DNA of 64,000 nucleotides from Metabacillus flavus (GTDB taxonomy: Bacteria; Bacillota; Bacilli; Bacillales; Bacillaceae). Position 1 is the stretch's first letter; every line of letters starts with the position of its first letter. Positions 54,995-63,710 of this stretch are shown piece by piece. The position numbers and the translations under genes are program-made. The stretch covers positions 2,852,001 through 2,916,000 of the forward strand of contig NZ_JAGVRK010000001.1 of assembly GCF_018283675.1 (NCBI RefSeq). Reading direction: 5' to 3'. The notes under the pieces were generated by a model. It did not search any database and was not told the DNA's origin. It was given only the letters and a program-made list of their open reading frames with translations.

Positions 54995-55299
54995 AGAAGG
55001 AAGTTTTAACGTTAGTTTGCTTTGTGTCAAAAAATCTACTAAATAAGAACAATCTATGAAATAAGAGCTTAAAATTATGCTCCGTTAAACTTGGCTTTCG
55101 TTCGATCCAATCAACAGGTGTTAAAAATCAACTTGATGCTTTAACATAGCCTATAATTAAAACAGAAGCGGCTAATTTTGCTTAACAGGGCAGCGTTCTA
55201 CTTGCCGTTTTATAGAATGCGATAGAGGGACACCTTAATAAACTTATTTAGAAGAAAGAAACTTACTTTTCAATGATGCAGAAAGAGGCGGGTGACCTA

Positions 55300-55932
55300 A
55301 TGGAACATAACAAAACCTATAATGCCATGGAATTGAAAACTCCTAACGGCTCTCTCATAATTGAAGGTCCGATTGCATCCGGTAAACTTGCAGATTATGA
55401 ATTTCACCGGGATTTAGTTGCTTTCAGGCCCCCCGGACAGCAGCATAAAGCTTTAATCGAAATAGCTGATTTGCCTGAGGGAAGAATTCTCATAGCACGC
55501 CATAAGCATACAATCGTCGGATATGTGACGTACCTGTACCCGGACCCTTTGGAAAGATGGTCTGAAGGAAATATGGAAAATCTGATTGAGCTTGGCGCCA
55601 TTGAAGTGATTCCCGAGTTTAGGGGATGCGCTGCTGGAAAAAACCTTTTGAGAGTATCGATGATGGATGACAAAATGGAAGATTACATCATCATCACGAC
55701 AGAATATTACTGGCATTGGGATTTAAAAGGAACAAGCTTAAACGTATGGGAATATCGTAAAGTGATGGAAAAAATGATGAATGCCGGTGGACTTGAATGG
55801 TTTGCGACTGATGAACCGGAGATTAGTTCCCATCCTGCCAATTGTTTGATGGCGAGGATTGGAAAAAGAGTCGATCCGGAATCTATTCAGCAATTTGATA
55901 AACTTCGCTTTAAAAACCGTTTCATGTACTAA
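55300..55932 (+). CDS. acuA: protein acetyltransferase AcuA
   Basis: 210 aa, the same length as B. subtilis AcuA, from the ATG at 55300 (MEHNKTYNAMELKTPNGSLI) with an AGGCGGG site; ATGs at 55273 and 55276 are less well placed. GNAT-type acetyltransferase (IEVIPEFRGCAAGKNLLRV) that acetylates and inactivates acetyl-CoA synthetase. The leader from the promoter is about 300 bases, unusually long, with a possible GCGTTCTA/TAGAATGC hairpin at about 55192-55221. Confidence 0.95.
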   Translation: MEHNKTYNAMELKTPNGSLIIEGPIASGKLADYEFHRDLVAFRPPGQQHKALIEIADLPEGRILIARHKHTIVGYVTYLYPDPLERWSEGNMENLIELGAIEVIPEFRGCAAGKNLLRVSMMDDKMEDYIIITTEYYWHWDLKGTSLNVWEYRKVMEKMMNAGGLEWFATDEPEISSHPANCLMARIGKRVDPESIQQFDKLRFKNRFMY

Positions 55933-55993
55933 AATTAAGGCTATCAATTTTTCCGCGTACTGTAAGCTAAGGCTGCAAAGGGGATGGAATTGC

Positions 55994-56638
55994 ATGATTG
56001 TCGATCAGATCATGAACAGGAAAGTAATTACGCTCAATCCAGGGGATACATTAGCAAAAGCAATTGATGTGATGAAGAAGGAAAGGATTCGGCATATCCC
56101 AATTGTTAACGGTAATGGGTCACTTGCAGGAATCGTCTCAGACCGGGATGTTAAAGACGCAGCCCCATCAGTATTTCAGCTTATCGAAAAAGTGGACGAG
56201 TTAGACCAGCCGCTTGAAAATATTATGAAAACGGATGTTGTAACAGGACATCCTCTCGATTTTGTTGAAGAAATTTCATCTATCTTTTATGAACGAAAAA
56301 TTGGCTGCATGCCTATCTTAAAAGCTGGAAAACTAGCAGGGATTATTACCGAATCCGACTTGCTTCATACATTTGTTCAGCTTACGGGGGCAAATCAGCC
56401 GGGCTCTCAGATAGAAGTGAAAGTACCAAACCGTGCAGGAATGCTATCTGAAGTATCAGGAATTTTTCAGCAGCGCAATATCAATATTGCAAGTGTCCTC
56501 GTTTATCCTGACCGGGATGATCACTTCAAAATCCTGGTATTCAGGGTGCAGACAATGAACCCTACTGGCATTATTTCTGATCTGGAGGCGGCCGGTTACC
56601 CTGTTTTATGGCCAAATATGCCGGGGATGCCGTTATGA
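55994..56638 (+). CDS. acuB: AcuB, CBS-ACT domain protein
   Basis: 214 aa from the ATG at 55994 (MIVDQIMNRKVITLNPGDTL), RBS AAAGGGGATGG. Two CBS domains (about 1-125) followed by an ACT domain (EVKVPNRAGMLSEVSGIFQQ). CBS pairs bind adenine nucleotides and ACT domains bind amino acids, suggesting a sensor role in acetate/acetoin use. Function not established. Ends in ATGA shared with acuC. Confidence 0.94.
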   Translation: MIVDQIMNRKVITLNPGDTLAKAIDVMKKERIRHIPIVNGNGSLAGIVSDRDVKDAAPSVFQLIEKVDELDQPLENIMKTDVVTGHPLDFVEEISSIFYERKIGCMPILKAGKLAGIITESDLLHTFVQLTGANQPGSQIEVKVPNRAGMLSEVSGIFQQRNINIASVLVYPDRDDHFKILVFRVQTMNPTGIISDLEAAGYPVLWPNMPGMPL

Positions 56639-57810
56639 AGGACTCCCTTTTTGTATATTCTGAGGAATTCCTGAACTATCAGTTTAACCAGCATCATCCA
56701 TTTAATCAGCTTCGGGTAAAACTGACTTTGGATTTGCTGAAGAAAATGGGGAAAATCGAAGATAGCATGATTATTCCCGCAAGGAGAGCTACTCCTGAGG
56801 AACTTGCTCTTATCCACGACCAGAAATACATTGAGGCTGTGCAAAAAGCAGGAAAAGGTGAATTAGGAGAAGAAGAAGCAGGAAATTACGGCATTGGCAC
56901 AGAGGATACTCCCATCTTTGCAGGGATGCATGATGCGAGTGCAGCACTTGTCGGTGGTACACTTGAGGCTGTTGATGCAGTAATGACCGGAAAAGCGAAG
57001 CACGCATTAAATCTGGGGGGTGGGCTGCACCATGGGTTCCGGGGTAAGGCTTCTGGATTTTGCGTCTATAACGACAGTTCCGTAGCGATCAAGTATATGC
57101 AGGAAAAATACCAGGCAAGGGTCATGTATGTCGACACGGATGCCCATCATGGAGACGGAGTTCAATGGTCTTTTTATGACGACCCGTCTGTTTGCACCCT
57201 ATCCTTGCATGAGACTGGACGCTATTTATTTCCTGGAACAGGAAACATAACGGAACGCGGTCACGGAGCCGGATATGGCTATTCCTTCAATATCCCTCTT
57301 GATGCGTTTACAGAGGATGAATCCTGGCTCGATGCCTACAGGAATTCATTCCGGGAAGTTATAAAATTCTTCAAACCCGATGTAATCTTTTCACAAAATG
57401 GTGCAGATGCTCATTATTTAGATCCTCTTACACATCTCTCGTCAACAATGGAAATTTACAAGGAAATTCCTAAGCTTGCACATGAATTAGCACATGAATA
57501 TTGCAATGGCAGGTGGATTGCTGTAGGCGGCGGGGGCTATGATATATGGCGGGTCGTTCCAAGAGCATGGGCCATGATTTGGCTGCAAATGCAAAACGAA
57601 ATTCCTTCAGGTCCTCTTCCGCAGGAATGGCTGGATGCCTGGCAAGACCAATCACCTGTTCCGCTCCCAGCCGGCTGGGAAGATCCAAGGCCGCTTTATA
57701 AACCAATTCCCCGCAAACCTGAAATTGAAGAAAAGAACGCGCACACGGTTGCTAAAGCGCTGCAAATCATTCGGCAAAATCAAATGACGAAGAAAAATGC
57801 CAACGGATAA
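56635..57810 (+). CDS. acuC: protein deacetylase AcuC
   Basis: 391 aa class I histone-deacetylase-like zinc enzyme that reactivates acetylated AcsA. The metal/catalytic region DTDAHHGDGVQWSFYDD, the loop LNLGGGLHHGFRGKASGFCV and the active-site GGGGYDIWRVVPRAW are complete. Translationally coupled to acuB. The IS element begins 17 bases past its stop codon. Confidence 0.96.
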   Translation: MKDSLFVYSEEFLNYQFNQHHPFNQLRVKLTLDLLKKMGKIEDSMIIPARRATPEELALIHDQKYIEAVQKAGKGELGEEEAGNYGIGTEDTPIFAGMHDASAALVGGTLEAVDAVMTGKAKHALNLGGGLHHGFRGKASGFCVYNDSSVAIKYMQEKYQARVMYVDTDAHHGDGVQWSFYDDPSVCTLSLHETGRYLFPGTGNITERGHGAGYGYSFNIPLDAFTEDESWLDAYRNSFREVIKFFKPDVIFSQNGADAHYLDPLTHLSSTMEIYKEIPKLAHELAHEYCNGRWIAVGGGGYDIWRVVPRAWAMIWLQMQNEIPSGPLPQEWLDAWQDQSPVPLPAGWEDPRPLYKPIPRKPEIEEKNAHTVAKALQIIRQNQMTKKNANG

Positions 57811-57827
57811 AATAATCTATTAGAAAA

Positions 57828-59661
57828 GGGTCTGGGACAAAACTAACCAGAAATAATGAATAAAGGGTTCCGATCAGATGGTTTTTCTGATCGGAACCCT
57901 TTTTTGTGATGGAATCCACACTTCTCTGGACTTTTATGTGTTCATGGCGGTGTACTTTTTCAAGTTCACCGCCATGAAGGCAAAACCTAATTCGTTTTCT
58001 ACCTTGTTTTTGCCCCTTACGGACATTCGGTTGAAACGCAAATTAGCCTTCAGATATCCAAAAACTGGTTCTACGTCAATCTTGCGTTGAGCGTAGATGG
58101 AGCCCGTTTTTTCTTCCGAAAGCTGCTGCTTGATCTGATTTTTCTGTTGCTCCCACTTCTCGTTGTAATAGACCTTGCGGTTATTCCCATCCTTCGCTTT
58201 TGTACATTGAGCGCGTAGAGGGCAATCGGAACAGTCCTCGCATTCATATACTTTGATCTCTCGCTTAAAGCCGGTGCGATCGGTGCGATGGGATAAATAG
58301 CGGAACGTCAATCGTTTCCCTTTTGGACATGTGAACGAATCGTCTTCTTCCTTGTACGCCCAATTGGCGGCGTGAAACTCGTTCTTCTTGAAACTCTTTT
58401 TGTTCTCTTTACGATAGGTATTATAGGTAATGAGCGGTGTACGTTTCCGATTCTCTAAGACATCCGCGTAGTTTTCTTCGCTTCCATACCCCGCATCCGC
58501 GACGATATACTCCGGGAGTTTGAAGAAGTACTTCTCAATATGATTCAAAAATGGAATGAATGTGCGTGTATCAGTTGGATTTGGAAATAAATCGTAAGCG
58601 AGCGTAAATTGACCTTGAGTCGCAATCTGAACATTATAACCGGGTTTGAGTTGTCCATTTTTCATGTAATCATCTTTCATTCGCATGAACGTCGCATCCG
58701 GATCCGTTTTTGAGTAACTGTTGCGTTCCTTGAAGATTTTCATATCGTTTTCATATTTTTGTTTGCGCGTCACAAAATCTGTAAACATCTTATGAAGCTT
58801 CTTTGGTTCTTTGCGCATGGAACGAAGTTCTTTCCGTGCTTTCCCATCTTCACTTGCCTCTATTTTTTGATTCAGTTCCTCCACTTTTTCTTCCAGTTGT
58901 TTCACGATTAAAGAGAGCTCTTCCGCCTTGAGTTCTTCCTCATGATCCCGTTCAATGGCCGGGATAATATCCTTTTCCAACAGTTCATCATAGATTTGGC
59001 TGGACTTCTCCACCAAGCTGTCACTATACCTCTCCACCGATTTCCGCCAGACAAATGTAAACTTATTGGCGTTGGCTTCAATTTTGGTTCCATCAATAAA
59101 AATCGCCTCGGCATCAATTAGCTTTTTTTGAACCAGCTGACATCGAAATTGGACAAATCCTTGACGAAGAAGGTGTTTCACTTCCGGATGGACCCGGAAC
59201 CGGTTAATGGTTCGATAACACGGGACATACCCTTGAGAAAGCCACATCATCCGAACGCTGTCTGTAAGGAGTCCCTCAATTTTTCTGCCAGAAAAAACAG
59301 ATTGGGTATAAGCGCATAAGATAATTTTCATCATCATTCTCGGGTGATAAGCTGGACACCCGGTCTCGCGTACGAAACTAGAAAAGGCTTCGTTGGGAAT
59401 CTGTTCAACCATATGATGAACGGTGTGGGCAATATCTTTTTCATCGAGTTTCATTTCTAAATCCAGGGGCAAAACAACCTGGTCCATGTTATACTGTTTA
59501 TACATAAGGGCACCTCCGATGGTTATTGTGTGGTAACTTTAATTTTATCAGAAGGTGTCCTTATATTCTTCATTAAAAATGAATGCAAAAAATAGAAAGA
59601 GAGGCCGTCGCAAACTTATTTGCGATGGCCTCTCTTATTTACTGGGTTTTGTCCCAGCCTC
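57828..59661. mobile_element. IS1182-family insertion sequence
   Basis: About 1.83 kb. Left end GGGTCTGGGACAAAAC (57828-57843) and right end GGTTTTGTCCCAGCCTC (59645-59661) are inverted repeats sharing CTGGGACAAAAC. Inside the left end GGGTTCCGATCAGA and TCTGATCGGAACCC form a strong hairpin plus T run (57864-57905); inside the right end GAGAGGCCGTCGCAAA pairs with the TTTGCGATGGCCTCTC arm (59600-59636). These probably shield the transposase from outside transcription. No target duplication was recognised. It sits exactly between acuC and ccpA. Confidence 0.85.
57934..59505 (-). CDS. IS1182-family transposase
   Basis: 523 aa, apparently full length and without frameshifts. The N-terminal DUF772-like part includes FVRETGCPAYHPRMMMKIIL; IFIDGTKIEANANKFTFVWR is the first DDE-catalytic region; YIVADAGYGSEENYADVLEN holds the second Asp. 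A Cys-rich stretch (YECEDCSDCPLRAQC) and the C-terminal RKIDVEPVFGYLKANLRFNR are typical. Start ATG preceded by a GGTGCCC stretch with only a weak ribosome site. Confidence 0.93.
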   Translation of the reverse strand: MYKQYNMDQVVLPLDLEMKLDEKDIAHTVHHMVEQIPNEAFSSFVRETGCPAYHPRMMMKIILCAYTQSVFSGRKIEGLLTDSVRMMWLSQGYVPCYRTINRFRVHPEVKHLLRQGFVQFRCQLVQKKLIDAEAIFIDGTKIEANANKFTFVWRKSVERYSDSLVEKSSQIYDELLEKDIIPAIERDHEEELKAEELSLIVKQLEEKVEELNQKIEASEDGKARKELRSMRKEPKKLHKMFTDFVTRKQKYENDMKIFKERNSYSKTDPDATFMRMKDDYMKNGQLKPGYNVQIATQGQFTLAYDLFPNPTDTRTFIPFLNHIEKYFFKLPEYIVADAGYGSEENYADVLENRKRTPLITYNTYRKENKKSFKKNEFHAANWAYKEEDDSFTCPKGKRLTFRYLSHRTDRTGFKREIKVYECEDCSDCPLRAQCTKAKDGNNRKVYYNEKWEQQKNQIKQQLSEEKTGSIYAQRKIDVEPVFGYLKANLRFNRMSVRGKNKVENELGFAFMAVNLKKYTAMNT

Positions 59662-59671
59662 TTTTGTTTGT

Positions 59672-60673
59672 TTATTTAGTTGATTGGCGCACTTCGATGC
59701 GGTGCGGCAATTCAACCGCTTTTTCTTCTACGGTTTCTTTGTTCATTAGCTTCGTCAGTAAACGCATCGCAACCGCTCCAATGTCATAAGTCGGCTGGAC
59801 GACTGTCGTAAGCTGCGGGCGTACCATTGTAGCTAAACGTGTATTATCAAATCCGATGATTTCCACATCAGCCGGGATGCTGCGTCCCCGGTCTTGTGCA
59901 GCATGGATAACACCTAACGCCATTTCATCCGTTCCTACAAATATAGCCGTAGGCTTGTCTGATAATTCCTCGAGCTTTTCATACGCCTCAATCCCTGAGT
60001 CGTATGTGTAATCTCCTTCAGTAACGAGATTTTCATCAAAGGAAATTCCTGCATCCTTAAGCGCACGCTTGTAGCCGTTTAGCTTCTTTTCACGATTTGT
60101 AGGCTCTTCCAATGGACCTGACACATAGCCGATCCGTTTGTGGCCTTTATCAGCAAGCATGGTTACCGCATCATAAGCACCCTGTTCATAATTAATGTTA
60201 ACGGAAGGTGTTTCGTTTTCCATGTCTATTGAGGCAGCAAGTACGATAGGCACAGGAGAACGCTTGAATTCTTCGGTATGAGCGCTCGTAACGTTTCCGC
60301 TCATAAACAGAATTCCGTCCACTTGTTTTCCAAGCATCGTATTAAGCAAATGAAGCTCTTTATCCTGATTTTGGTCAGAATTGCTTAAAATAATATTGTA
60401 CTTATACATCGTTGCGATATCTTCAATTCCTCTTGCCAGTTCTGCATAAAAGATACTGGAAATATCCGGGATGATTACACCTACTGTTGTTGTCTTTTTG
60501 CTCGCCAAGCCTCTTGCGACAGCGTTCGGGCGGTAGCCTAGACGCTCTATGGATTCAAGCACCTTTTTCCTTGTAGTAGGTTTTACGTTTGGATTGCCAT
60601 TCACGACACGTGATACGGTTGCCATTGATACATTTGCTTCCCGCGCCACATCATATATGGTTATATTGCTCAT
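59672..60673 (-). CDS. ccpA: catabolite control protein A
   Basis: 333 aa LacI/GalR regulator, master of carbon catabolite control when bound to HPr-Ser46-P. The HTH is [21 protein letters not shown], followed by hinge [21 protein letters not shown] and a periplasmic-binding-type core. Expected targets in this window are ackA (activated) and acsA/acuABC/fru (repressed), judged from cre sites. GGAGTG ribosome site. Where B. subtilis has motPS downstream, only the IS is present. Confidence 0.97.
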   Translation of the reverse strand: MSNITIYDVAREANVSMATVSRVVNGNPNVKPTTRKKVLESIERLGYRPNAVARGLASKKTTTVGVIIPDISSIFYAELARGIEDIATMYKYNIILSNSDQNQDKELHLLNTMLGKQVDGILFMSGNVTSAHTEEFKRSPVPIVLAASIDMENETPSVNINYEQGAYDAVTMLADKGHKRIGYVSGPLEEPTNREKKLNGYKRALKDAGISFDENLVTEGDYTYDSGIEAYEKLEELSDKPTAIFVGTDEMALGVIHAAQDRGRSIPADVEIIGFDNTRLATMVRPQLTTVVQPTYDIGAVAMRLLTKLMNKETVEEKAVELPHRIEVRQSTK

Positions 60674-60708
60674 TTTTATACACTCCTTTAACTTGCCTGC
60701 ATGTCCTG

Positions 60709-60736
60709 TTTATATGTAGTATGAGCAACTTGACAA
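60709..60736 (-). promoter_or_regulatory. likely ccpA promoter
   Basis: On the minus strand TTGTCA (60731-60736) and TATAAA (60709-60714) are spaced 16 bases, with the start about 30 bases upstream of the ATG. A GTTAAGCGCTTAC palindrome at about 60850-60862 resembles a weak cre. Confidence 0.55.
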
Positions 60737-60884
60737 AATAATAGTATCATCGCTCTATTTCTACATTCATGTACCTAATCATACGATACAATGAAAGCGT
60801 AAGCAACGAATTTACACCCTTTTAACATGGATTTTGAATACTCAGTTTCGTTAAGCGCTTACTTATGATTTAGAAAAGAAAGAT

Positions 60885-61185
60885 GCCGTCCAGAAAGTCA
60901 GTTTTCAAAGCTCCTTTCGCATTTTAAAGCTAGATTGGTTTTGACTGATTTCCGCTGCAGGCTGCTTGATTATCCTTGGGCGGGCGGTGAGCCTCCGCGG
61001 CGCAAGCGCCTGTGGGGTCTCACCTTCCCGCTGCTCCCGCAGGAGTCAAGCACCTTCCGCTCCAATCAGCCTTAACATTAATTGTTCAAAGTACCTATGT
61101 AAAACCAAAACCCCCTGAATGAACAAAGCGTTCAGGGGGTTTTAGTTTCAATTATTTTCTCTCTGCAGGACTTATTAGACAGCCC
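60885..61185 (-). repeat. MITE-like extragenic repeat, copy 3
   Basis: Read on the minus strand, it begins GGGCTGTCTAATAAG (61185 downward) and ends CTTTCTGGACGGC (60885). Hairpin AAAACCCCCTGAA (61107-61119) / TTCAGGGGGTTTT (61131-61143) is perfect, and probably terminates aroA. The core is 60943-61071. About 301 bp between aroA and ccpA, both on the minus strand. Confidence 0.8.
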
Positions 61186-61196
61186 TTTTCCCATTA

Positions 61197-62273
61197 TTAT
61201 GCTTTTACTTTCACCATTGGTCTAAGTTCAGAAATCCAATTGTTGAATTCGTCGATGTTCATTTGCTGTGCTGAATCGGAAAGCGCAACGGCCGGGTCAG
61301 GATGAACCTCTGCCATTACTCCGTCTGCCCCAATTGCAAGTGCAGCTTTTGCAGTTGGAAGAAGAAGATCTTTTCTTCCTGTAGAATGCGTTACATCTAC
61401 GAATACCGGTAAATGAGTTTCTTGTTTTAAAATCGGCACAGCTGAAATATCCAGCGTGTTGCGGGTTGCTTTTTCATATGTGCGAATACCGCGCTCGCAA
61501 AGAATGATTTGATCATTTCCTTGGGCAATGATGTACTCAGCAGCATTCATGAATTCCTGCAGGGTAGCAGCAAGACCTCTCTTAAGCAAAACAGGCTTGC
61601 GAACCGCACCAGCAGCTTTTAGAAGCTCAAAGTTCTGCATATTGCGTGCACCGATTTGAATGACATCAACATAATCAAGAGCGATTTCTATATCTGCAGG
61701 ATTAACAATTTCACTGATTACAGCAAGATCGTATTCATCCGCTACTTTTTTAAGGATTTTCAAGCCTTCTAATCCTAAGCCCTGGAAATCATATGGGCTT
61801 GTTCTTGGCTTGAAGGCACCGCCGCGCAAAATTTTAATTCCTTGTTTTTTAGCCGCTGCTGCCACAGCTGCTACCTGCTCATAGCTTTCCACTGCGCAAG
61901 GGCCTACAATGAAGGATTGCCCTCCGTCGCCGATTGGCTCACCCTTTACCATAACCACTGTATCTTCAGCCTTTTTCTTTCTTGATACAAGCAGCGCTTT
62001 GCTGTGATCATCTTCCTGCAGCTCTAATCCCGCTTTGAAAATTTCTTTGAAAATATGCTGAAGAGTAGACTGTTCAAAAGGTCCATCATTAGACTCTAGA
62101 ATTTGATTTAGCATTTTGCGCTCGCGAACCGGGTCATAACGATTAACACCCTGTGCTTCTTTTGCTTTTCCAATTTCCTGAACCAGTCTGCCCCGTTCAT
62201 TAATTAGTTTAAGAATTTGAAGATTGATTTCGTCTGCTCTCTCCCGGAGTGCTTCTAATTCTGCGTGACTCAT
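61197..62273 (-). CDS. aroA: bifunctional chorismate mutase / DAHP synthase
   Basis: 358 aa, the B. subtilis AroA length, from the ATG at 62271-62273 ([20 protein letters not shown]), nine bases after AAAGG; an ATG three codons upstream is adjacent to that site. The N-terminal 90 residues are an AroQ-type chorismate mutase, which acts as feedback sensor for chorismate/prephenate; the rest is DAHP synthase with [28 protein letters not shown] and [12 protein letters not shown]. First step of aromatic synthesis. Monocistronic. Confidence 0.96.
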   Translation of the reverse strand: MSHAELEALRERADEINLQILKLINERGRLVQEIGKAKEAQGVNRYDPVRERKMLNQILESNDGPFEQSTLQHIFKEIFKAGLELQEDDHSKALLVSRKKKAEDTVVMVKGEPIGDGGQSFIVGPCAVESYEQVAAVAAAAKKQGIKILRGGAFKPRTSPYDFQGLGLEGLKILKKVADEYDLAVISEIVNPADIEIALDYVDVIQIGARNMQNFELLKAAGAVRKPVLLKRGLAATLQEFMNAAEYIIAQGNDQIILCERGIRTYEKATRNTLDISAVPILKQETHLPVFVDVTHSTGRKDLLLPTAKAALAIGADGVMAEVHPDPAVALSDSAQQMNIDEFNNWISELRPMVKVKA

Positions 62274-62467
62274 TCTACTCATCCTTTCGCTGTATCTTTA
62301 TATTACGCAAGTTATGAATCGCTATGTTCACGCCCGCGTTTCTGATTAGTGTTTATTATAAACAACTTTACTCTCCATGTCACGAAAAAGTTCTTTAACA
62401 TTTAAACGCTTTTAAGCGATAAAGCATTTTACGTAAATCAAAGCAAACTTGTGCTTATCTATTTTTA

Positions 62468-62618
62468 AGGCTCTGTTAGACTGGGCTATTGATTTCCGCT
62501 GCAGGCGTTCGCTTATCCTTGGGAGGGCGCGGGAAGCCTCCTCTGCGCTTTGCGCCTCTGGGTCTCACCTGTCCCGCTGCTCCCGCCGGAGTCTCACGCA
62601 TTCGGCTCCAATCAACTT
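62468..62618 (-). repeat. MITE-like extragenic repeat, copy 4 (truncated)
   Basis: About 150 bp. On the minus strand it carries the core (GATTGGAGCCGAATGCG ... CAGCGGAAATCAAT) and a right end resembling CTAACAGAGCC, but the left end with the subterminal hairpin is missing. The core differs more from the consensus than the other copies. Located between aroA and the 34-codon ORF; the rest of 62274-62641 is A/T-rich promoter DNA. Confidence 0.7.
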
Positions 62619-62641
62619 GTTAAAAAAATCAGCATACTCCC

Positions 62642-62746
62642 TTAACATAGCCATTTTTTAAGTAATCGGGAGTTTCCCAAGGGAGTTATATCAATCCCTA
62701 AATAAGGGAATTCAGGCTCCGTTCTTAATAAAAATTCATGTTCCAT
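62642..62746 (-). CDS. possible 34-aa peptide, uncertain
   Basis: ATG at 62744-62746 preceded by AGGAG at seven bases. The product begins MEHEFLLRTEPEFPYLGIDI and ends LLKKWLC; no helix or motif recognised. It lies after the strong ytxJ terminator and needs its own promoter, which I do not see. It could equally be non-coding sequence beside the truncated MITE copy. Confidence 0.3.
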   Translation of the reverse strand: MEHEFLLRTEPEFPYLGIDITPLGNSRLLKKWLC

Positions 62747-62774
62747 CTCATATCTCCTGCCTATTGATTTAAAT

Positions 62775-62805
62775 AAAAAAAACAGCAGGATATCCCTGCT
62801 GCTCC
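62775..62805 (-). terminator. terminator after ytxJ
   Basis: CAGCAGGG and CCTGCTG form a stem around ATAT, followed on the minus strand by eight T; it touches the ytxJ stop codon. Confidence 0.9.
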
Positions 62806-63132
62806 TTATAACGCTGACGCTTTTCCGAGTGAATCCGCGGTAATATTCCAATGGGATGCATTCCATATCACCGATCCATTATCAATCAGCAATGCTTGGG
62901 GCGATTCATGCTTAACACCAAGCTTGTCTGCTATATAGGCAGAAAGTTCTCTGGATTCCTGTACATGGAGATAAAACGTTTTTAACTCATCCTGAGAGGA
63001 ATCATATTGGGAAAATTGCCTAAAGGCTTCTTTGCTGATTGGGCATGTCAAACTATGTTTAACAAATAAAAATCGGTTATGTGTTTGAAGCAGGTTTTCA
63101 AATTCACTGATTTCCTTAATCTGTTCTTTCAA
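62806..63132 (-). CDS. ytxJ: YtxJ, thioredoxin-like bacillithiol-system protein
   Basis: 108 aa, thioredoxin-like fold with a single reactive Cys30 (VKHSLTCPISKEAF), the CPxS pattern of monothiol bacilliredoxin-like proteins. The start is TTG at 63130-63132 with GGGAGG eight bases upstream; an ATG nearby is out of frame. Likely protects or de-bacillithiolates proteins. It follows ytxG-ytxH, though a terminator at 63153-63189 lies between. Confidence 0.88.
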   Translation of the reverse strand: MKEQIKEISEFENLLQTHNRFLFVKHSLTCPISKEAFRQFSQYDSSQDELKTFYLHVQESRELSAYIADKLGVKHESPQALLIDNGSVIWNASHWNITADSLGKASAL

Positions 63133-63152
63133 TTCATAGACCTCCCTTTATA

Positions 63153-63189
63153 TAAAAAACCGGCAGAAGTCTTCCCTGCCGATTTTTTA
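63153..63189 (-). terminator. intercistronic terminator between ytxH and ytxJ
   Basis: CGGCAG (63161-63166) and CTGCCG (63176-63181) pair; ATTTTTTATATTTT style runs flank it and the A run on the other side gives T on the minus strand. It would limit read-through from ytxGH into ytxJ. Confidence 0.7.
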
Positions 63190-63228
63190 TATTTTCCTTT
63201 TATTTATCATTGAATAGGTTCCGCTTGA

Positions 63229-63681
63229 TTACTTTGAGGAGTCTTTTTCTGCAAATTCGCGCGCTTCCTGCAAAACGTTCTCCTGGGAGTCAAATGCCGA
63301 TGGGCGGGAGGATGAGGCTGCTTCTTCAGCCAGTTCATCAATCGCTGACACTTCTGCATTCATCGGATCCTGTTCAGGCGTTTTGTCCCCGCTGCGGATA
63401 TCCTTCACTTTATTCATAATGGAAGAAGACTGGCTGCTGACCGTTTGAGACAGGGAAGCCGTTTTTTCCTTTGCCTTATTCGCCCATTCAGTACTTTTGC
63501 CTAATGCATCATTCGTTATTTTATTTGTTTTCTCTGCAACCAAGTTCGCCTGGCTTCCAAGGTCATCTCTTAAATCCTTGCCAGATTTGGGAGCAAGCAA
63601 TAGGGCTGCTGAAGCTCCAACGATTCCCCCAATAAGGGTGCCGATCATAAAATCTTTGCTATTGATCCCATCTTTGCTCAT
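63229..63681 (-). CDS. ytxH: YtxH general stress protein
   Basis: 150 aa from the ATG at 63679-63681 (MSKDGINSKDFMIGTLIGGI), RBS GGGGAGG. The N-terminal glycine-rich hydrophobic helix (IGTLIGGIVGASAALLLAP) followed by a Lys/Asp coil (KSGKDLRDDLGSQ) is the YtxH pattern; the remainder is a charged, probably helical-disordered tail. The B. subtilis gene belongs to the sigma-B and sigma-H controlled ytxGHJ stress operon. Function unknown. Confidence 0.93.
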   Translation of the reverse strand: MSKDGINSKDFMIGTLIGGIVGASAALLLAPKSGKDLRDDLGSQANLVAEKTNKITNDALGKSTEWANKAKEKTASLSQTVSSQSSSIMNKVKDIRSGDKTPEQDPMNAEVSAIDELAEEAASSSRPSAFDSQENVLQEAREFAEKDSSK

Positions 63682-63710
63682 CCTGATTCCTCCCCATTTT
63701 CTGTTTCTGC

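Noticed and set aside
60850-60862. cre upstream of ccpA
   Set aside because: Only 11-12 of 14 positions match and it lies far upstream at the edge of MITE copy 3; mentioned but not called.
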